From an uncultured Flavobacteriales bacterium (GTDB lineage: Bacteria > Bacteroidota > Bacteroidia > Flavobacteriales_D > Crocinitomicaceae): a stretch of 64,000 nt of DNA. Made by a program: the position numbers and the translations under genes. The number at the start of each line of letters is the position of its first letter. Within the stretch, counting starts at the first letter, position 1. The notes below the pieces were generated by a model. The model saw only the letters and a program-made list of their open reading frames with translations. It ran no database searches and was not told the DNA's origin. Shown piece by piece: positions 60,793 to 64,000 of this stretch. The stretch spans positions 62,001-126,000 of the forward strand of contig CALEIK010000027.1 of NCBI GenBank assembly GCA_937876195.1, written 5' to 3'.

Positions 60793-61374
60793 TTACCCGT
60801 GAACCGTTTCTGACTTACCGTAATTTTGAATCACTTCAGCTTCGTGCGCCAACCATTCTTTCCAGCGCTTGTCAACATCTACTCGCTCAGTGACTTTTTT
60901 CGCGTGCCTTAAAAACATCGTGTAATGTCCAGCTTCGCTCACCATCAAGTCGTAATAGAAGGTTGCCAATTCTTTATCATCAATATTTTCGGAAAGCGTT
61001 TTGAAACGTTCGCAAGATCGTGCTTCAATCATCGCGGAAAAAAGTAATCTGTCCACCAATTGGTCATTTCTACTTCCCCCCTTGATCATGAATTTGTACA
61101 ATTCATTCACGTAACTGTCCTTGCGCTCTCTTCCAAGTTCATATCCACGCTTCTTAATAACTTCATGGACAAGTTCAAAATGCTCAATTTCCTCTTTTGC
61201 TAAAGCAAGCATATCACTCACCAAGTCGGTTCGCTCAGGATTACTAACAACGATGGAAATGGCATTTGTTGCTGCTTTTTGCTCACACCATGCATGATCC
61301 GTTAATATTTCAGGAAGGTTTGATTCAACAATATTGACCCATCTTGGGTCCGTTGGAAGTTTTAATCCGAGCAT
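60793..61374 (-). CDS. miaE: tRNA 2-methylthio-N6-isopentenyladenosine hydroxylase (MiaE)
   Basis: 193 residues from the ATG at 61374; the frame to 61545 is much longer than the family and its N-terminus does not fit. The four-helix bundle of a diiron protein shows ligands: Glu/His in KEEIEHFELV, Glu in EARSCERF, and ExxH in SEAGHYTMF. It hydroxylates the modified A37 of tRNAs. Preceded by a hairpin (61436-61470) and a -7 box. Confidence 0.85.
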   Translation of the reverse strand: MLGLKLPTDPRWVNIVESNLPEILTDHAWCEQKAATNAISIVVSNPERTDLVSDMLALAKEEIEHFELVHEVIKKRGYELGRERKDSYVNELYKFMIKGGSRNDQLVDRLLFSAMIEARSCERFKTLSENIDDKELATFYYDLMVSEAGHYTMFLRHAKKVTERVDVDKRWKEWLAHEAEVIQNYGKSETVHG

Positions 61375-61390
61375 TTCAATCTGTTTTTTG

Positions 61391-61398
61391 CAAAGGTA
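61391..61398 (-). promoter_or_regulatory. -7 box of miaE
   Basis: On the minus strand TACCTTTG (exact TAnnTTTG), 16 nt before the miaE ATG. Its position supports the start at 61374 rather than 61545. Confidence 0.45.
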
Positions 61399-61435
61399 GG
61401 GAATAAAACAAAAGTGAATAGTGTTTTGTTGATCC

Positions 61436-61470
61436 AAAGCTATCGCACGATTCAATCGTGTGACAGCTTT
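61436..61470. other. Two-part stem-loop between the GNAT gene and miaE
   Basis: Outer arms AAAGCT (61436-61441) and AGCTTT (61465-61470); inner arms CACGATT and AATCGTG (61446-61460) around a single C. No T-run on either strand. AATCGTGTGA recurs at 61454 and 61477. It could separate or process the two transcripts. Confidence 0.4.
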
Positions 61471-61474
61471 GGAT

Positions 61475-62020
61475 TTAATCGTGTGAGAGCTCTTTTCTAT
61501 AGCAATCAAACACCGCTGGGGCGATGAGTTGCTTTGCTTTTTCAATTTTTGTCGGCTTCAATTCCAAAAAATCAGCGGAGTACGCGTATTCATACCCTTG
61601 TCTTTCATACCATTCTGCCAATTGCTGTTTGAAAGGAACGTGTTGGTTTTTCGGCTTTAATATTTCAAGTGTCATTTCCTTAGCTCCAAGTTTGAGTGCC
61701 GTTTGCTCAGCGTGACTGACTAGTTTTCTTCCTATTCCCAATCCTTTTTTTGAAAAGTCAACTGCTAGGAGTCCGAAAGAGAAAGTGGTCTCGTTTTGCT
61801 TTGAAAGTAGTATTGTTCCAACAACTTCACCGTTAAGATGCGCTGTAAAAACGTACTCACGTTCTATCAACTCTTTGTATTCTTCCTCTGAAATCCGCAC
61901 ATAATTTTCTCCCCAAATTTCTTTCTCTGTTTGGGCGTAGGCATGTATCAGCAGATCATACTGCCGTTGAAAGTTGGATTGAGAGGAAATAGACACGTTG
62001 GTTCGTTCGACAGATAACAC
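61475..62020 (-). CDS. GNAT-family N-acetyltransferase
   Basis: 181 residues from a GTG at 62020 (no closer ATG; a -7 box TAGCTTTG at 62044-62037 leaves a ~16-nt leader). GNAT core: VVGTILLSKQNETTFSFGLLAVDFSKKGLGIGRKLVSHAEQ with the acetyl-CoA loop KGLGIG. Short C-terminal extension. The acetylated substrate is unknown. Located upstream of miaE on the same strand with a 100-bp gap holding a stem-loop. Confidence 0.8.
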   Translation of the reverse strand: MLSVERTNVSISSQSNFQRQYDLLIHAYAQTEKEIWGENYVRISEEEYKELIEREYVFTAHLNGEVVGTILLSKQNETTFSFGLLAVDFSKKGLGIGRKLVSHAEQTALKLGAKEMTLEILKPKNQHVPFKQQLAEWYERQGYEYAYSADFLELKPTKIEKAKQLIAPAVFDCYRKELSHD

Positions 62021-62055
62021 AAAAAATAGTTTGGATCAAAGCTATAAAAAAATGC

Positions 62056-62092
62056 ACAAAAAAAGGCTTCACTGTTTTCACATGAAGCCTTT
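62056..62092 (-). terminator. Intrinsic terminator after the 34-codon ORF
   Basis: On the minus strand AAAGGCTTCA / TGAAGCCTTT, a 10-bp perfect stem with an 11-nt loop, followed by TTTTTTT. It ends transcription arriving from 62145-63999 and isolates the GNAT gene. Confidence 0.9.
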
Positions 62093-62144
62093 AACTTGTT
62101 GGTGTGCTGTTTCCTTTCTGGTTAAAACTAAATCTATTCATACA

Positions 62145-62249
62145 TTAACTTGTTTTTAACGCCAATGATTTAATATACATCAAGTATTCTTCTAAAGTTG
62201 CGTTCAACATTAATTTTACGGCTGTTGCTTTTTTTCTGTTCGTTTTCAT
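62145..62249 (-). CDS. Candidate 34-codon small protein
   Basis: ATG 62249 to TAA 62145: MKTNRKKATAVKLMLNATLE..., a basic N-terminus and an amphipathic helical remainder (EEYLMYIKSLALKTS). It is too short for ordinary ORF finding but lies alone upstream of a strong terminator, 80 nt after the end of the halogenase-like gene. No homology can be claimed. Confidence 0.45.
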   Translation of the reverse strand: MKTNRKKATAVKLMLNATLEEYLMYIKSLALKTS

Positions 62250-62328
62250 AATCTGAGGTTTTAAATAAGTTGTGAAAATGCATTTTCAAATGCCGTGCCA
62301 AAAATTATTTTACGTTCTAAAACCCTTG

Positions 62329-63582
62329 CTACAACTCTAAATCCTTTATTTTATATTTGTGCATTCTAAATTTATACATTCGATCCAAAAGTGGACCTGT
62401 CATAAATTTCAGCAACCACATACTGTACCTGTTTCGAACTGCCTCACCTGTAAAAATGGATGTAAAATGTTTAACGGCATGATTGCCAATTGCTTTTCCA
62501 ATTCGTGTATTCAATCGATCATTTCCCATCAAAAAATTGGTGAACAAACGTCCGTTGTACCATAGCTCTATCATTCCACGCCAAGCTTCAATTTCTTGAT
62601 GCCAGTTTTGTTCAAATTGGGAAAACGTCATTTGATTCTTGGGGTCGATCGCTTCGGCCAACTCCTTGGCGTAATGCATTGAAAAATAAAGTCCCGAAGA
62701 GAAAACAGGATCTAAAAATCCAGCAGCATCTCCGACAAGTGCCCAATTTTCTCCATAAATCTTATCAGACTTTAATTGATAGTTCGAATATTTTTGAATC
62801 GGCGTGATGCGTTTGACATTCTTGAAAAACCCTAGAATATTCGCTTCTTGCGCAAGGTAATTGTCGTATTGCTCTTCGAGCGTGCTTCCGTACTTCTTTA
62901 ATTCTTCCGCGTTGACAACAATACCAACGGAAGTTCTCTCGTGAAGAGGAATTCTCCAGCACCAACCTTTTGTTGCTAGATGCATGTGAATGTCGCCGTA
63001 ATTTTCTGAGAAATCTACTCCTTCAACATGCGCAAATAATGCGGTATCCATTCGGTTTCCCTTTGTCGTTGGCAATTTTAAAAGATTCGATAAAAGTCGT
63101 TTTCTTCCCGTTGCATCTACAAAAAAATCCGGTTGACCGTTGAAAAAATCAGTACAGAGACTCAGTGTTTCTTTGTCAAATCGTACTGTGCCATTGTGGA
63201 CTTCCACCGAAGCACCATACTCAAACAATTGAACCCCTTCTTTTCTAGCAGTGTCTAATAAAAGTTGATCTAACTGCTTCCTGTTTGTGTTGTACGCATA
63301 ACCAGGTAGTTTTCCCAACCCCTTATCAAAAGGAGCTTCTGCGTGGAGGTTGTTCTTCACCCAGACTGTTGCTCCCGGTTTGTAAATGCTGAATTTTTTG
63401 ACTCCCTCCTCTATGCCTAATTCTCGAAGGATGGGAATAATCGCTGGAATCATCGATTCACCAACAAAGAGTTCTGTTCTTGCCGTATCGCTGAAAAGCC
63501 CAACCTTAAGCCCTTTGCGCTTAAGAAGGATTGCTAAGGTACACCCGGCTGGTCCAGACCCTATTATTGCAATTGTTTTCAT
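62329..63582 (-). CDS. Flavin-dependent halogenase-like oxidoreductase
   Basis: 417 residues. N-terminal FAD motif GSGPAGC (8-14), GES at 41-43, a lysine (Lys68) that may match the catalytic lysine of tryptophan halogenases, and the WCWRIP (207-212) that fits the halogenase signature WxWxIP. GDAAGFLDPVFSSGL follows near 300. The family (PF04820) includes halogenases and non-halogenating flavoenzymes; flexirubin-type pigments in this phylum can be chlorinated, but no pigment cluster is visible. Halogenation activity is inferred, not proven. It follows a small secreted-protein gene by 18 nt. Confidence 0.72.
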   Translation of the reverse strand: MKTIAIIGSGPAGCTLAILLKRKGLKVGLFSDTARTELFVGESMIPAIIPILRELGIEEGVKKFSIYKPGATVWVKNNLHAEAPFDKGLGKLPGYAYNTNRKQLDQLLLDTARKEGVQLFEYGASVEVHNGTVRFDKETLSLCTDFFNGQPDFFVDATGRKRLLSNLLKLPTTKGNRMDTALFAHVEGVDFSENYGDIHMHLATKGWCWRIPLHERTSVGIVVNAEELKKYGSTLEEQYDNYLAQEANILGFFKNVKRITPIQKYSNYQLKSDKIYGENWALVGDAAGFLDPVFSSGLYFSMHYAKELAEAIDPKNQMTFSQFEQNWHQEIEAWRGMIELWYNGRLFTNFLMGNDRLNTRIGKAIGNHAVKHFTSIFTGEAVRNRYSMWLLKFMTGPLLDRMYKFRMHKYKIKDLEL

Positions 63583-63600
63583 TTACGAAAGTCCTATCGA

Positions 63601-63999
63601 TCACCCCAACTTATTAAACTCCTTGCGCATTGTTTCAAGCGTTTCGCGCGAAATGAGAACGTATCCTCCTTTCTTGTTTTGCAGTCGAAGGGTGTTTTTA
63701 TTTAATTTATTTCTATACAAATTGTATTCTGAAGTAATAATCCCTGAGTCTGTCGCTAATACCTTCTCTGCCTTGTCAAAAAACTCATTGACATCTTGCT
63801 TGGTAGCAAAAATCAATTCTCTCGTCTCTTTCATAAACTTTAAGTCACGGTAAAAGAAGGAGTAATGGGTTTTTTCAGGTGTTTTCACCTGCACAAATTG
63901 ATTGGTTTTATTGATACTGTAAATCATTGTGGTGTCCGATTGTGCTTTTAACACAACGATACAGAATAAGGCAAAAGTAAGCAGTGTATATTTTATCAT
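63601..63999 (-). CDS. Small secreted protein of unknown function
   Basis: 132 residues, complete: the ATG is the last full codon of the window (63997-63999), so upstream signals cannot be seen. Signal peptide MIKYTLLTFALFCIVVLKAQ. The mature part (DTTMIYSINKTNQFVQVKT ... LLMKETRELIF... LRLQNKKGGYVLISRETLETMRKEFNKLG) has alternating strands and a C-terminal helix. It is 18 nt upstream of the halogenase-like gene and probably co-transcribed. Family not recognised. Confidence 0.6.
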   Translation of the reverse strand: MIKYTLLTFALFCIVVLKAQSDTTMIYSINKTNQFVQVKTPEKTHYSFFYRDLKFMKETRELIFATKQDVNEFFDKAEKVLATDSGIITSEYNLYRNKLNKNTLRLQNKKGGYVLISRETLETMRKEFNKLG

Positions 64000-64000
64000 T

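Larger units (their letters stand above)
62021..62328. other. 308-bp region between the GNAT gene and the halogenase-like gene
   Basis: It holds the -7 box of the GNAT gene (62037-62044), a strong intrinsic terminator (62056-62092) and a 34-codon ORF (62145-62249). Between 62250 and 62328 I see no motif. Confidence 0.6.

Noticed and set aside
1..64000. tRNA, rRNA, riboswitch, prophage
   Set aside because: No cloverleaf, T-arm signature, rRNA-like or phage-type region seen on a by-eye scan; a covariance-model search would be needed to exclude small RNAs formally.

Overview
The window is a chromosomal segment from a Bacteroidetes bacterium, most likely a member of the Flavobacteriia close to Fluviicola/Crocinitomicaceae (inference from gene content; no rRNA marker is present). 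The evidence is an AT-rich sequence, several secreted proteins with type IX secretion (T9SS) C-terminal sorting domains, families largely confined to Bacteroidetes (DUF4837, DUF6495, DUF2911, LETM1-related protein), and promoters with the Bacteroidetes -7 box TAnnTTTG instead of TATAAT. I see no tRNA, rRNA, transposase, integrase, prophage or CRISPR array.

Left part (1-8700): the end of a repetitive T9SS surface protein, a block of small secreted proteins of unknown function (1645-4293) including a shared repeated domain, a transaminase/omega-amidase pair, a large T9SS protein and a YqaA-type membrane protein. 8757-15436 holds fbp, mfd and two overlapping glycosyltransferases. 15462-21017 (minus) holds a subtilase with a T9SS tail, a LETM1-related protein and a lamin-tail-domain surface protein. 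21083-30830 is housekeeping mixed with small families: asd (with a tandem duplication of its 3' end), SUFU, DUF2911, DUF6495, dxr, marC, a TIGR01777 epimerase, a GNAT/PLP racemase pair and a lipoprotein with an internal duplication.

30905-35559 is a duplicated two-gene cassette: each copy encodes a ~105-residue secreted protein whose stop overlaps the start of a ~600-residue T9SS protein, and the two copies share an upstream leader block. 35884-46807 holds a hydrolase, a CrtI-like oxidoreductase, a TPR-SpoIIE phosphatase, slyD, a gene-free stretch carrying two ~185-nt direct repeats, a tiny basic secreted protein, radA and an ArnT-like glycosyltransferase.

46804-60104 (minus) contains a CocE-type hydrolase, the probable operon tatA-gatA-lytic transglycosylase-DUF4837-GT2-GT9-UbiA-like (many ATGA overlaps; envelope and translation quality), and rimP-nusA-infB. 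The rimP operon has a strong promoter followed by an intrinsic-terminator hairpin and a 17-codon leader ORF that ends in an ATGA overlap with rimP; this candidate attenuator is the most interesting observation in the window. The right end has DUF3109, miaE, a GNAT protein, a 34-codon small ORF with its own terminator, a halogenase-like flavoprotein and a small secreted protein.
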